This document shows, one piece after another, positions 1-12,225 of a stretch of DNA of 64,000 bases (its first letter is position 1; each line of letters opens with the position of its first letter). The position numbers and the translations under genes were made by a program. The notes beneath the pieces are model-generated. The model saw only the letters and a program-made list of their open reading frames with translations. It did no database searches and had not been told where the DNA came from. This DNA comes from Cladorrhinum sp. PSN259 (lineage: Eukaryota; Ascomycota; Sordariomycetes; Sordariales; Podosporaceae): contig MU867112.1 of assembly GCA_033725935.1 (NCBI GenBank), positions 1 to 64,000 of the forward strand, written 5' to 3'.

Positions 1-94
<94 letters not shown>

Positions 95-95
95 G
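1..95. repeat. (TTG)n microsatellite = (CAA)n polyglutamine tract
   Basis: A pure trinucleotide run that continues off the window edge. In the frame of the overlapping minus-strand transcription factor it encodes 31 consecutive CAA glutamine codons (positions 95 down to 3). PolyQ tracts are common in fungal activators and vary in length; a pure codon run suggests replication slippage. Confidence 0.97.
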
Positions 96-2858
96 GGGCA
101 ACAGCGGGTGCTGTTGCAGGATTGGTGAATGGATATTCTCCGTTTTCAGAGTTCCGCTTCTGCTGTCATTCTGAGAGGGCGAAGAATGCTGATGCGCGCC
201 GTTGATGGGGGTAAAGGAGGATGCGGGCTTTACCTGATAGCTGTGATGGTTGCTGTGGTAATCAGATTGGATCGATGCCCCAGGCTCAATGGTGCTGCCT
301 CTTGAACTGTGCCTGTCGGATTCCAGGGCCAAAATCTCGCCGTTGTTGACCACCTTCAAACCCTGCTCCTTCCACTCCTCGAGACCACCGCCACTGCCTC
401 CAAGGCGGAGGCTCAGCTTGCTCTCACCGGCAGAATTCCTTGATGCGTGGGACCTGCAGTAGTCGCTCTTGATCTTGTCATAGTAATGATCAAAATCATT
501 GAAGTGCCTGACATATGTGCTAGCCATTTTTAAGGGGCCAGTCATGGTCCTCAAAGTTTCATATAAAGACCCTGTTGGCCCCTTTTCAGACTCACGTTTG
601 GGCTCCTTCATTTCCTTCGTGTCCCTTGGCCACTCAGATGGGAGCATGCGTCGCTGCACATCCATATGCGGAAACTTTATGGCGTATATTCCCACATAGG
701 CGGCCGTCCACACCGCAAAACAAACCAAGGACGACATTGGGAGTTTGTTCTGAGCGAGATCGACCAAGTCTGCAATGACTCTGGCCGAGCCAAAGACCTC
801 GTCGGCGATCTCCTCCCAAAATCCAGGCTTATCAGCTGGCTCAATGAACGTGGGGTCATCAAGCGGCCCAACTGGTCTGCTACACCGCAGAGGAATAAAA
901 GGAATGTATTCCCGGTAGAGCATTATCTTGCATAATGCGCCGACCACGTGGAGTGATACGTAAATACTTACGTCCTGGGTCGTGTCGTTTCTGAAGAAAT
1001 TCTCTTGCGACCAGGCGAAGCAGTCTGGCAGATCTGAAAAAAACTTGTTGAGCCGTTGACGAAGAAGATAAAATTGGGTCGTCGGACTCCATGGGGGATT
1101 CCATTCCTCAGTGAATCGACCACCTGCAAAGCTCCACTTTGATATGTCACCCCATAGATCGACCATGCGAACAAAACATCCAAGAAGGCTGAGGTTTGCA
1201 GGACGAGTGTCACCCATCGAGGCATCCAGCCAACCGGTAAAGCTTTCGGTGGAGCGACCAAAGTCCCTTTCATCACATGGGAGCTGTATCCGCAGCTCGT
1301 CAGACCGAATCGTCAAAACCCGGTCCTTGCCGCAGCCCAAAAGTCGATCCAAGACGAAGCAGCTGAACATTGTCCGCCGTCGAATTTCCTTGGCAGTTAT
1401 AATATGCCACTGAGCCAACGATGACGAGGGCGCAGTGGTTGCGACATGCTTTGGTCGGAACAGTTTGTGGACATCTCTATCCCCGTTGTTCAACCCAAGG
1501 GCCATGGCCATACGAATGGCATTGCCAATGTACATCCATGCCGCCATGCCCCCGGCTTTAGGGCTCACTTGGCTCCATTCATACAGACCTAACATCAAGA
1601 AGGCCTGGACACGCTCGATCGAGGCGTTCGTCATGGCTTCCTTCAAACCACCGAGGGCTTTTGTCAAGACGTCGGCGTAATATGCGGATGCCATCGACGC
1701 GTCTTCCGGGGTGGGATTAGAAGCCGGCGAGGTTGACGACGGCTTTCTGGGAGCTGTTGCATATGCCACCAGCTTTAAGCTGAATCGTGCCGTGAGTGCG
1801 AGGATCCCCAATAGCACTAGGTTCCTGTCAGGCGATGCGTCACTCTGCTTCGTCTTGGCCCTCATGTTGAGATCCTGTTTGAGGGTGGCCAGATGAAGAA
1901 AGGGGAGCTCAGTTGAGAAGTGAAGCTTGTATATCTCAAACAACTGGTCCCACAGCGCCTGGTCAAGATACGACACGGAAAGTACCTCTTCAGCAATGAC
2001 CGAAGGTGACAAAATGCCTTCGGTTTTGGCTATATCTTCCACCCTCCGCGGGCGCTTGCGGTCCGGCTGTTCCGACTTTATGCCCGGAGGTTCTGCGGAA
2101 CGCTTCGTTGCCGTCTGTGTCACCTCGGGATAAGTGCAGCTCCTGCCGTTGTGTAGGCAATTTGTGCATGGGGATTGTCCGTCATTGTTGTTTAGGCATT
2201 TGACCTTTGATCTGCGACAGTGCGCACATGCGATAGTAGCTCGCTGAGGAGGATTTTTAGCTCTCTGCCTCCTCACGCTTATAATTGGGCTCCGTGCTAC
2301 TGGGCTTCGTGTTAACGGGCTTCGTGCTCCTCCTCCGTCTCCTGCTTCAGAAGGCCCACCCGGACCGCCCGGGCTGCCCCCAGTCATTGCAGGTGTTTCG
2401 GGATCCCGGTGCGCATTGTCATTCGGTGGTGACGAGCCAGAGGCAGGGGTTGCTAGGGCAATGGGGACGCCCTGATCATCACCAAGAACAGCAGTGGCAG
2501 CTGCTGCAAGGGCAATGATGTTGCGTGAACCCTCTTGAACGGGAGCGGCACCGGGTTGGATCCGTGCCTGGACGGAAAATCCTGCCCCGGCCGCCGAGGG
2601 GCGGGGGCTATGGGGCAATGGCTGTCGGGTGCCTGGTGAATGAACTGGCGAAGTAGTCGAGGGCGACCTGGGTGTCGCAGCGAAGTATGGAGGGTGGTGA
2701 TGGTAGTCTGGTTGGGATTGGCCAATCGGAGGGTTTACCGGGAAGGATTGAGGTTCGTCTTGATCCGAGTCCTGATTGGAAGTCGAGAGGAGGGCGCGTA
2801 TGTCCACCTTGGTAATTTTGACGGTGAATTGGGCCTCGCAAGGGACCCCTATTGCCGT
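1..2858 (-). CDS. Zn2Cys6 fungal transcription factor, C-terminus cut by window edge
   Basis: A nuclear DNA-binding regulator of the C6 zinc binuclear cluster family. One reading frame on the minus strand is open from 2858 to the left edge. Positions 2228-2136 encode six cysteines spaced C-X2-C-X6-C-X9-C-X2-C-X6-C, beginning CAHCRRSKVKC, with a basic, Pro/Ser-rich stretch before it. Downstream (about 2000-750) the frame reads as a fungal-specific transcription factor (middle homology) domain, with segments such as DQLFEIYKLHFSTELPFLHL, RRRTMFSCFVLDRLL and KIMLYREYIPFIPLR. The tail turns low-complexity (Gly, His, Ser) and ends in polyglutamine. The first in-frame ATG is at 2387, only about 50 codons before the zinc cluster, yet coding-like sequence (KITKVDIRALLSTSN) continues upstream to about 2830, so I infer a further 5' exon beyond 2858; its start is unresolved. 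A GTAAGT at about 968 could be a donor, but the read-through is conserved-looking, so I treat it as exon. Targets cannot be told from sequence. Confidence 0.9.
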
Positions 2859-5800
2859 CTATTGGCGGAAGAAAACAAACGCCGTTGCCTGGTCACGGCC
2901 AACGACCTTGAAGACCGCTCGGCAGCAGCGATGCAGGCACGGGAGGAGAAAGCCGATGCTGGAAGCCCAAATAGTCGGATCGATCGCAAAGCAACAGGAC
3001 TAAATACCCAGCATGCTCTGGAGGAAAGAGTATTGCGAGCTGAACCACGGAAGCACGACGGCGGCGCAACAAGGGCGAGAGAGCGAGGGGTGTGTGAGCT
3101 TTGGTTCAGGCAGGGCGGGAAGAGAGGCCGATGAACGGGCACGGTGCTACGCGGTAGCCAAACGGGCGTCTGCACAAGGTATGACAGCGCAGACAAACAT
3201 CCACCGAAACTGCGGGTAACCGTCGGTTGTTGGAGGATTGCTCGCCAAAAAAAAGTGTTGGCCAACTGAGGCGAAGCAGGGGTGGTTGACTTTTGACGAA
3301 ACGCGATACTGTGTGGTATGTGAGTTGAGGTAGCAGTTGGCTGAGGTGTCGGGCCTTTGGACCTAGATGTGGTGATGCCTAGGTATGCCGCGGATGAGTG
3401 GCTGTGGTTGTGGTTGCAGTTGCGGCTGCGGGATGGGATGATGGGATTCCTAGTGTATGGTTAGATAGCTTGTAAGCTTTTGCTTGGCTACAATGTGCTG
3501 GGATAGGGGGGCTTGCTGAGGGGAGGAGGGGCAAGAGACGGTTGGGGGCGGGTGACGCTGCAGAACTGGTGTTTGACAGCATTTCCACGACGCACGAGAT
3601 GTACACGAGATGTTGGGAAGCACAGAACACGATGGGTGCAGGCAAACAACAGTCAGTCTTTGAGAGGGCGTGGTCATGGTTGGGACGGATCCCCACCAGG
3701 GTGACACAACGAGATTCGATTACTTTAGAAGGAAAAGCGTGTCTAACCTGTAAGTAGGAGGAAGGGCTTTGATATTGACGACGACGACGACAACGACCGT
3801 GAGAGCTGAGTTGGTGTTAGACAAACCGAGGGAACAATAGGATGAACGAGCAAATGTGCGGTTATACCTTATGTATGTATGGAGACGCCAAAAAGCATAA
3901 AAGCAACCAAGCAGACCACCTAGACATACAAGACAAGAAGTGGCGCTCTGCGGTATTTGAGTGACCTCGACCGGCATTCCTACTCAGGTCGTCCCATTGA
4001 ACAATTGTGGACTCGGGGGACCCAGGCACGATGGAACAACCCGTGGGACTTGCACCCGCACTTCACCTCACTTTCCCCCCAGCCAGGGCGATCGGACCAG
4101 GGGTCGAGTGGCCCCTCCTTGGTTGACGGCTCGGGGAGAGCCTTCCCGGAACGAACGCACTTGTTTGAATGAACCGCATTTGAACCTCGACCCCAATCAT
4201 GGTAAAACAGCAAGAGCGATCCCCAGTGAAAAAAACGAAGAATTTTCTCCGAGTTCCTGCCCGTCTGTTCACAGACACATTTATTCCAAGACATGATTGT
4301 GCACGCAAAACCAGAAAGAGTTCGAGGCGCATTGGCCAGCGACGCCCAGGATCGACACGCTAAAGGAAACCGGCAAGCCGCGAGAGGGACCCATCCTAGC
4401 GGCCTACGATTTCCCCCAGCGGCCCAGTGCTTGGCGCGGGTAAGGGAAATCCATCCATCCGTCCATCAACATCATCGCATCACGAGGAGACGGGAAGGTT
4501 CTTGAAGAGCTCGCAAATGCGGGGGATGGAGCGATGAGGTGTGACGGGACTGGACCACCCAGATATTAAAATGTCGGTTGTGGAGAGAATGGGGGTTATT
4601 GTTCCATTTAAATATTGAGAAGGGTATACTAAGGTACTGTCGAAGCGACCCAGGATTAGGAGGAACCGAACCCGCTGATAGAGGGACGCGCTAGGGCCGG
4701 CATCTGGACATCTTTGCCCGGGGCCGACGGCATGTGGGACGGAACGTTTATCGGTCGGCCATTTCCAGCGGGATCATTTCTGTTTCTTCCCTCGCGTTTT
4801 TTTCTGCCTGGCTCCAACCCCAACATCATCGAGAGGGTTTCCCTGCTAGTTGCTATAGGGAGTCGCCGAGAATCGCTTGCGCCAGAGATCCCCGTATTGC
4901 AATGGCGACCTTTCTTTTTCTTTTTCTTTTTCTTTTTCTTATTCGTCTTTTTTTCTTTTCACAGCGGTGAATCTCATCGCATTGATCAGAGTAAAACATC
5001 TGATAACTCTCAAACTTGGCACCCTCGGCCCTCAGCCCTCAGTATCCCCTGCATCTCTCCCGTCTCTTGGCCACCGAGAAACAGGACGGGAAACGGGTCT
5101 GAAAACAAGAAGAGGAGAAAAACATGGATCTGCACCAATCCCGTTCGTGTTGCGCTGATTGCGGTGCATCGGTGCAGTTCTGTTTCCTGCATTGATATCA
5201 GTGGGTCTAGTCTAGGCATCTGACGATGGTGGTGCTTTTAAACATTGGTTTCAACAGATACCGGAAAGGCTCCCAGTTGGCTGAACCAAGATGGCCGGAA
5301 AGGGGAAACAATCGACCATTGATTTCCCTCGAATTAGAGTTCTTTTGCAAATGCACCTTTTTTTTCCCCTTGTGATGGGCAAACAAACACACTGCAGCCG
5401 GCAAGCCGCTGCAGGTGAAGTCTGTACCCGCTGCAAGACGGAAGCCGAATCGGGAGTGCCTGCAGCCACTCGGCAAAGAACTTCACTCCTCATTCGACCC
5501 GAGAGAGTCGCTGCTTGCCCCGACATCGCCTCGTTTAATTTTCCTCTCTTTTGATCGTGTTGCAGCTGCGCACTGGTCACATCTGAGATTGCTCCGCCGA
5601 AACCTACCTATGCCACAGCAACACAGGTATGACCACTATCAATCAACTGGATGGCGATTTTCATTCTCAAAAGGCAGCCTGATTCTTGTTTAACCACATT
5701 TGCCCGCACTCGCACCGATTAATACCAGCGATCTGCGAGTGTGAATCGCTCTATCGAAATGGTTGGGGTACAAGAGACGGCAGGATGCATGATGCAAAGT

Positions 5801-6772
5801 CCCTAAGGCACTCAGAAATACCACCCCACCCAACAGATTACATTTGAGAGACTGTGTGATCGATACAGTGCACCGCCAGAGATGTGAACGGTGCAGCGGA
5901 AAGGAGCAAACATTGCACTCCGAGACGAGGTTGCGATGTGCTTCAATTCCACGACAATCTGCATACCCCTAACCCTGGTATGCCTAAGAGTGCAACGGCA
6001 AAGACTCGGTGGTTTGCCCCGCATTTGACGAGGCACTCACATATCTCGGGCTGTGTTCGAACCTTGGTTCATCTTATTACCTCATGCAACCTCTTGAACT
6101 CTGGAAAATCGGTAGTTGCCTGAACACAGCAGTCATTCAGGGGCAGGGCAACGCCACGTGGGGCTTCAACAAGCTGTGTCATCCATCAACAGCTGAAAGT
6201 TAACAAATGTTATTTCGGCATTTTAGCATTTTTAGCATGACGATTAGCATCATATTCACAAGAAACAGGTTCATCCTTCCAGCAACGTATGTATGTATAC
6301 GGTGGCGGATGCAACTTGCAAGCTTCCTCTGGCGCGGCAAACCAATGACGTCGCCTGGAACCCCCAGCAGCATGCGAGGCCTCGCACCCGGTTTGCTCCA
6401 CCCACGAGACAGCTTTAAGCGCCTGGGGACGCCGTGCGCGCGGGGTGAGATGTGGAATGTTGCTATTTTGAACTCTTGGTATTTCGAAAGAAAAAAACGA
6501 GTGAAACCCCTCATTCTATTTTGAAGAAATCGCGCCATCAGGAAATTTACTCTCTCTTTCTTTCCTTTTCAGTTGGTAGGGAAATCTGTTCCAGTTAGTT
6601 TCTAAGGAGAGCGCAGAAAAAGAAGGTCGGCGCCCGCCCCCCCTTCATCATCATCATCACCAACTACCCCGCATCGTCATTGAGGTCGCAATCACATCCC
6701 ATCACAGCCCTCAGCAATTCAGAGAAAGAAAGCCGAAACTCGGATTACTTTGACGCAAAACAATCCCCAACA
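2859..6772. other. Intergenic region between divergent genes
   Basis: A 3.9 kb stretch between the heads of the minus-strand C6 factor and the plus-strand spartin gene. It should hold both promoters and probably a 5' exon of the C6 gene. I see a short GAC-type triplet run near 3778-3800 and a pyrimidine (TTTTTC)n tract at 4910-4950. Open frames here are short, overlap on both strands and lack recognisable domains. I see no RNA gene. Confidence 0.6.
4910..4950. repeat. (TTTTTC)n pyrimidine tract
   Basis: Six-base units of five T and one C repeated about six times, followed by a looser T/C-rich stretch. A simple repeat in a non-coding region. Confidence 0.9.
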
Positions 6773-8483
6773 ATGGCATCAGGACACAACGTAAGGAACT
6801 TACTCACGAGCTTCAGCGTATCGGAGGGGACAAGCACTAATACTCGGGCGCATGTGCGTCACAACAGGATCCGAAGCTTCTCTACGCCATCAATGGCGTC
6901 AAGGCTTTCCATATTTCCAATGGCAAAGAGGAATCCCTCACACCAGCCGGCCCGCAGACTTTGTCGCTCTTGATGGTGCCTACTAGCTCCGCCTTTGCCG
7001 ACCCTGCCATCGACCCAGAATCTGTCGCAAGCGCCGAACAAGATTTCTACCTTCACTTGCACCTCCCTCCCGAGCTTGACCTCCCCCTTCCTGCGACGAC
7101 TCAAATCTACCATCAGCCACCAACCAGCTACCTCATCCCGCGATGGGACTTGGGTCCTGACAGCGGCGCATTCACCAGGATCGAATTCCCTTCAGTCGAA
7201 AGCCGCAAGGGCATCCAGGAGGACGTCGACACCTTCGAGACAATCCTGGCGCAATGCACCGCTTTCCTCGAGCGAGCCCCTCCCCCCAAGTTCAATGGCC
7301 AGGATGAGAAGCCCTGGTGGGGAGAAGAGAAGGATGCCAAACAAAAGAACGGCTCTTCCTCATCTACTCCCAAGGCCGCAGCAGGAGCATCCGGCGATGC
7401 GCTCCCAGCGTACAATCCAGCCGCCTTCCAGCCCGGCGAGGCCTATGCGCGCGGAAGCCATAGCAGTCACGCACCCGGCCAGATCGTTCTGGTCGACGAG
7501 GAAGACGGAAGCGTGATTGGCGAACTCACCGAAGGATTCCAAGTCGTCGAGCATGCGTCACTCAAACATGGTTCTAAAGGTCAGTTCTTGTTGTCGCCTC
7601 TATTTTCACGCGTCCAAGCTCTAACCCCTTTTTCATAGACCCCGTAGAAATCACCCTCCCAGTTGATGGCGGCCAACAGATTGCCGTGGCGCCCATCTCA
7701 CCAGAGCTCTATGAAGCCGAACTCCACCCAGCCTACAAGAACTCGTTCCTCGTGTCGAACGCTTCCGCCGCATCCAGACTCATCATCACCGGCTCCGACA
7801 TGCTCGCCAAGCTGCTTCAGGGGCAGGCGGACAATTACGCCAAGAAGGCCACTCCCGCTGCTAAGCCCATGACTTTCAAGCCGACCACCAAGGAGCACAT
7901 CCGGCGCATTAATGCCTTTACCGGTGGCGCTGCGAACTTGTCTGCCAAGACGGTGGGCCAAATTGGTAAGGTGGCGCAGAATTTGGGTGCGCAGTTGGGC
8001 GGACACAGTGACAAGGCAAAGGGCAAGAAAGGGTACGACAAGGATGGAAAGCCGTTGGGTACTTATAAACCAGGTCTTTTGAACAAGACGATGATGGCTT
8101 TTTCGACTGTTATGGATGGTGTCGATCAGGCTAGTAGGCACTTGTTGGCTTCTACTTCGGATGCGGCTACAACGGTTGTGCAGCACAAGTGGGGAGATGA
8201 GGCTGGTGATGTTAGTAGGAGTATTGGCGGTGGTGTGAGGAATGTCGGGTTGGTGTATATTGATGTTACGGGTGTTTCGAGACGGGCGCTGATCAAGAGC
8301 GTGGCGAAGGGTATGGTCGTGGGCAAGACTGTTAATGGGGAGAGCGTTATTGTTGGTGGTGGGGATGGAGGCGCTGTCACTATTTCTGGGCAGGCTAGCG
8401 GGGGTGGTGGTGCGGTGGCAAGCGATACCCAGAGTTTGAGCGGGATGACTGTTGTGGAGGGGAAGCAGCCTGCTAAGAGTTGA
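6773..8483 (+). CDS. Spartin/senescence-domain protein (three exons)
   Basis: Model: 6773-6790, 6868-7579, 7639-8483, giving 524 residues. The start ATG has a good context (CCAACAATGG) and heads a six-codon exon; the donor is GTAAGG and the acceptor ACAACAG. Intron 2 (59 nt) begins GTCAGT and ends TTTCATAG. The N-terminal half (DPKLLYAINGVKAFHIS onward) is followed by a Ser/Ala-rich linker and the phrase GQIVLVDEEDGSVIGELTEG. From about residue 279 to 480 lies the senescence/spartin C-terminal domain: FLVSNASAASRLIITGSDML, then TKEHIRRINAFTGGAANLSA and TVMDGVDQASRHLLASTSDA. A Gly-rich tail follows. In animals spartin acts at lipid droplets and endosomes, and in plants the domain marks stress- and senescence-induced lipid-droplet proteins; a membrane or lipid-droplet role here is inferred from the family. 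The gene is intact and lies 1.35 kb upstream of the GCP4 gene on the same strand. Confidence 0.93.
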
Positions 8484-9837
8484 AGATAAGAAGGGTGGCT
8501 GTTTGGGGGTAATATTTTTGGTTTGCTTTGTTTGGGTTTACATAGCTGTGATTCATTTTTAGATCGACAGAAGAGCTGGCAGTTGTTTGTCTTTTTTCTC
8601 TCTCTGGTAGTTAATTAGGTAGTGTCTTTGGTCAATATACCTTTACTTCGGTCAATACATAGTATACCTTTACTTTTTGTGGTAAAAAGTTGAAAAATAT
8701 TCCATGTTCTCTGTCATCTTGCCGTGATTTATTCGCATAGCGATTCAATTGTATGTCTCACGTGATCGCGGTCCCTCTGTCGCGTTCTTTCGTGTTAAAC
8801 GGGCGCGTTTCTTCACCACTGAGACTGACAGAATCTCCACACCTTCCAGGTTTCAGGTTGAGATTGACGGCCATTTAACGCTGAGTTCCTCCTGTCTCTT
8901 TCATTCGATTGGGGATTAGGCGGGCAGTCGTAAGTAGCAACACACCTCAGTGTACTGTAATTAGGAAAGCGGTAACTGACGCTTTTGCATAGGTCGCTTT
9001 TTCTTTGTTTTATTACCGACATTTTTTTTTTTTTTTTTTTGGTTGAGCTTGTCTCTTTACCACGCTTTTTTGTCAAGCAGACTCGAGTTCAACAGGCTTG
9101 GGATTATCAAGGCAAACCTCCAAAAAAAAACAAAAAACTTGCGCATACTGCACCCCGCAACCTATTTTTCTTTTTCTGCGACTCTTACTTTTTTCACTCG
9201 ATTGCTTTGCTCGGAAGTTTGGCAATCTGCAGCAGAATCCATGTGCTGCCGCTTCGAAATACTGGGAAGCATCATTTTGTTTGTTTCGGACTTTAACGAT
9301 CGGAGGAGGAGGAGGAGGAGGGCGGCGAGGGCAAAACGGCGAAAGGGTTCCCGAGGGGCTGCTTCTAGTAAGAGTATGCGTAGTGAGAAACCGAGGTGTG
9401 TGTTTAACCCTTCATTTTTCATAATTTTCCCAACATTTTTTTTTTTCCCTCATTCACTTCACAAACTCTTTCTTGCTTTTCTACTCATACATACTTGCCT
9501 TTTATTTTTCTCATGCATAAAGCCCCATGTCTCGTTATTTTTAGTTTCATTTCATAACTTCTCCGGCTTTCACTCATACATGAACCCCCCTCTTTCCGTA
9601 TTATTATATTCACATGCTAAAATCATCACCCCCTTACGCATTACTATTTACATACTAATTTCTTCTTTGCTGTAGTCAAAACATTACCAAGTCCAACTCC
9701 CCTCCGCTATCTTTTATTACTCTCAAGCCTACTACTCTCTCCCATCATCACCACCCCGACTTAACCAACGCAAACGCAATAAACAAAAACACATACAACA
9801 ACCCAAAGGCAGCGACGACAACGACAACAACAACAAA
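8484..9837. other. Intergenic region, T-rich
   Basis: The 3' flank of the spartin gene and 5' flank of the GCP4 gene. It holds an 18-T run near 9022-9040, a short (GGA)n run at about 9301-9320 and a CT-rich leader ending in CAACAACAACAAA just before the GCP4 ATG. A 210-codon open frame at 9043-9675 has the Phe/Leu/Ser-rich composition produced by T-rich DNA and no domain, so I do not call it. Confidence 0.6.
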
Positions 9838-12225
9838 ATGCTGCACGATCTCCTCCTCTCCCTCTCCTTAGGCCACCCTTCCCCCCTCCTCCTCGCAGCC
9901 TCCCAGTCCTCCTCGCCCACACAGACAAACATCCTTACCCCTCTATCCGGTCAAAAAATCTTGTCTCCGCCCGAGCTGTCTCTACTCAAGAGTCTGGCGT
10001 CAATTTCCGCTTTGCACACAAACTTGCTCTCCGCCACGGCAAAAATATCGACTTCCCACAAGAGCATAATTTGTCGCTCCGTAGCGGGCGCTATCGACTC
10101 TGTCTATCTCGCCGACTTCCAGCGGGATGTGTTGAAGATTGAAGAAGGGATCTTGACAAAAAGTGCAGAGCTAGTGGGTGGGTACGACATTGTTCCGCTG
10201 ACCAGTGTGGTGCAGGCTGTTGAAGGGTGGAGGAGGAGGCTGGAGTGGTTGTGGGAGGTTGTCAGGTACATGATGAGGGATGATGGCGGCGGTATCACGG
10301 GGGTCAAAGTGATGGACTTGCTGGGGATGGAGCTCAGGACCGGGTATGCGGATGTTGAGAGTGTGAGTATGGGACTATTGGGGGTCGCGGAGAGGGCTTG
10401 GTTGAAGCTTTTGGGAGGGTGGGTTTTGTATGGCAAGTTGATTGGTGATCGTACCGAAGGGGATTTCTTTGTGAAGAGAAAAGAGGGACAGGGAGGAGAA
10501 GAAGAGGAGGAAGAATGGGAGGTTGATAAAGGGTTGTTGCCTTCTTTTGTTGGGGTTGAGACTGCGGAGAGCGTGCTTTTTATCGGGAGGAGTTTGAATC
10601 AAATTAGGAGGAGGAGCAAGGGGATGATGTTGGGAGGTGGTGTGGGGACGGGGGATGATCATTTGAGCAGTCAGCTGGGAAAATTAAGTGGACTGAAGAG
10701 TCCGTTGGATCGGGCGAGCGTGGGTCGGGTGGTGAAGGAGATTAGGAGTTACCTGTCGAGGACTGTATTGCAGAGGTTGTTGCCTGTTGATAAAGTGGTG
10801 GAGGCTTTGGAGTTGCTGAGGAATTATTTCCTGCTGAGGAAGGGGGAGTTTGCAATGGCTTTGACGCAGCAGGCTGATGAGAAGATTAGGAGTAGGTGGA
10901 GACGAGCAGAAAACTTGTCGGCAGCTGGCCCGGGGAGAGATGGGCTGGGGAGTGTTACGGTCAAGGAAGGGGAGGTGGCTGCGGTTCTGGCGAGGACGTG
11001 GGCAGCGATGGGGTCGATGAAAGGGGAGTATGCGGATGAGGATGAGGAAGACGACGAGGGCGTTGAGCTGGCGAGAGATTTGTTGAGGTTGACGATTGCT
11101 AAGACGCGGTCAACTTCGAACCCGCTCACCAACACTCCGGCTGCTGCCGAGGGGGGACTGGCATCTATTGCGCCGACGCCGTTTCGGAACTTGCTGTTTT
11201 CTGTTCCTGTCGTCTTGACTATGCAGATCCCTTCGCCCTTGGATTTGTTCCTCAGTCAATCAGACTTGCAAACGTATACTGCTATCAACTCGTATCTCCT
11301 GTCTCTAAGGCGCGCACACCTCCGTCTTACCGATCTGTGGAAGATAACCTCCCTCCGCAGACATCACCCTGCGCCTCCCACTCCGGCCCGTGGAGCCACT
11401 AGAGGAGGCAGGCAAATGGTCCGTCTTCTACGACAGCGTCACACCACTCGATCAAATATTCTACGGAATGCGTGGGCAACAGCCAGCGCTGCCATATTCT
11501 TCTTGGGAGAAACAGAAGGATACCTGCAGACAGAAGTTGTTGCCGGGTTGTCGGACGGATTTCATCAGTGGTTGACGACGGGAGAAGACCAGAACCAGTC
11601 TACCCCGCCACCTGGTTGTCATCAAAAGTCATCAGCCCCTGCTGCTGCTGTCCCAGATGAAGAAAACGACGACGATATCTGGCTTGAGCCTGGTACTTCT
11701 TCTTCTTCCCCGCCACCGGAGCCATCGACCCAACCGCACGACCCGCAAACCCTTGCCACGGCTCACAGGCTCTACCTGCGCACGCTTGTAGCGAGGTTGC
11801 TGCTTAACCAACCGACCTTTACTGATCCGCTTTACGAGCTGCTCGCGCAGATAGATCATCTTGTGTCTCTAATCCACCGCCTGGACCTAGTCTGGACGGC
11901 AGCAGACCTCGAAGCGGATGTGGGTGTGGTAGATGCCTTTGTTGATCTCGCTCAAGAAGAAAGGGACGTCACACTTGAGTTGAGAGGGGTCGAGGACAAT
12001 GTAAAGGTGGGGATACAGGGTGTGGTGGAAGAGTTGAGAAGGATCGAGGGGAAGGGAGCAGCAGATGATGACGATTCGGTGAGAGGAGAAGAGGCGGAAG
12101 TTAGGTGGGAGAGTGGGGAGTACGTGCCCAGACGGGTTGGAGGGGTGGATAGGTTGTTGATGAAGCTGGATTTTGGGGGATGGTTTGTTGATGATGGGAG
12201 GGATGATGGGGTTTCTGGTCTTTAG
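9838..12225 (+). CDS. Gamma-tubulin complex component 4 (GCP4, Spc97/Spc98 family)
   Basis: A single-exon frame of 795 residues with an ATG in a strong context (AACAACAAAATGC). It reads as a Spc97/Spc98-family protein of the GCP4 type, a structural part of the gamma-tubulin ring complex that nucleates microtubules at spindle pole bodies. Visible marks: an N-terminus MLHDLLLSLSLG as in other GCP4 proteins; LSPPELSLLKSLASI near residue 42; VVQAVEGWRRRLEWLWEVV around 122-140; the second-half segment FRNLLFSVPVVLTMQIPSPL followed by TAINSYLLSLRRAHLRLTDL and NAWATASAAIFFLGETEGYL; and a C-terminal RLLMKLDFGGWFVDD. Acidic low-complexity patches (EEEEEEW; DEDEEDDEG; DEENDDD) interrupt the helical parts, which is usual for fungal members. 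The length fits the smaller GCPs (GCP4 rather than GCP5/6). No intron is needed. I am confident of the family and fairly confident of the GCP4 subtype. Confidence 0.92.
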   Translation: MLHDLLLSLSLGHPSPLLLAASQSSSPTQTNILTPLSGQKILSPPELSLLKSLASISALHTNLLSATAKISTSHKSIICRSVAGAIDSVYLADFQRDVLKIEEGILTKSAELVGGYDIVPLTSVVQAVEGWRRRLEWLWEVVRYMMRDDGGGITGVKVMDLLGMELRTGYADVESVSMGLLGVAERAWLKLLGGWVLYGKLIGDRTEGDFFVKRKEGQGGEEEEEEWEVDKGLLPSFVGVETAESVLFIGRSLNQIRRRSKGMMLGGGVGTGDDHLSSQLGKLSGLKSPLDRASVGRVVKEIRSYLSRTVLQRLLPVDKVVEALELLRNYFLLRKGEFAMALTQQADEKIRSRWRRAENLSAAGPGRDGLGSVTVKEGEVAAVLARTWAAMGSMKGEYADEDEEDDEGVELARDLLRLTIAKTRSTSNPLTNTPAAAEGGLASIAPTPFRNLLFSVPVVLTMQIPSPLDLFLSQSDLQTYTAINSYLLSLRRAHLRLTDLWKITSLRRHHPAPPTPARGATRGGRQMVRLLRQRHTTRSNILRNAWATASAAIFFLGETEGYLQTEVVAGLSDGFHQWLTTGEDQNQSTPPPGCHQKSSAPAAAVPDEENDDDIWLEPGTSSSSPPPEPSTQPHDPQTLATAHRLYLRTLVARLLLNQPTFTDPLYELLAQIDHLVSLIHRLDLVWTAADLEADVGVVDAFVDLAQEERDVTLELRGVEDNVKVGIQGVVEELRRIEGKGAADDDDSVRGEEAEVRWESGEYVPRRVGGVDRLLMKLDFGGWFVDDGRDDGVSGL

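Noticed and set aside
950..968. GTAAGT as a splice donor in the C6 factor
   Set aside because: Reading through gives a continuous domain segment leading to REYIPFIP, which is typical of the family; no good acceptor restores it better.
9043..9675. Plus-strand frame of 210 codons before the GCP4 gene
   Set aside because: T-rich DNA gives Phe/Leu/Ser strings; no ATG-led domain, and it overlaps the probable GCP4 leader.
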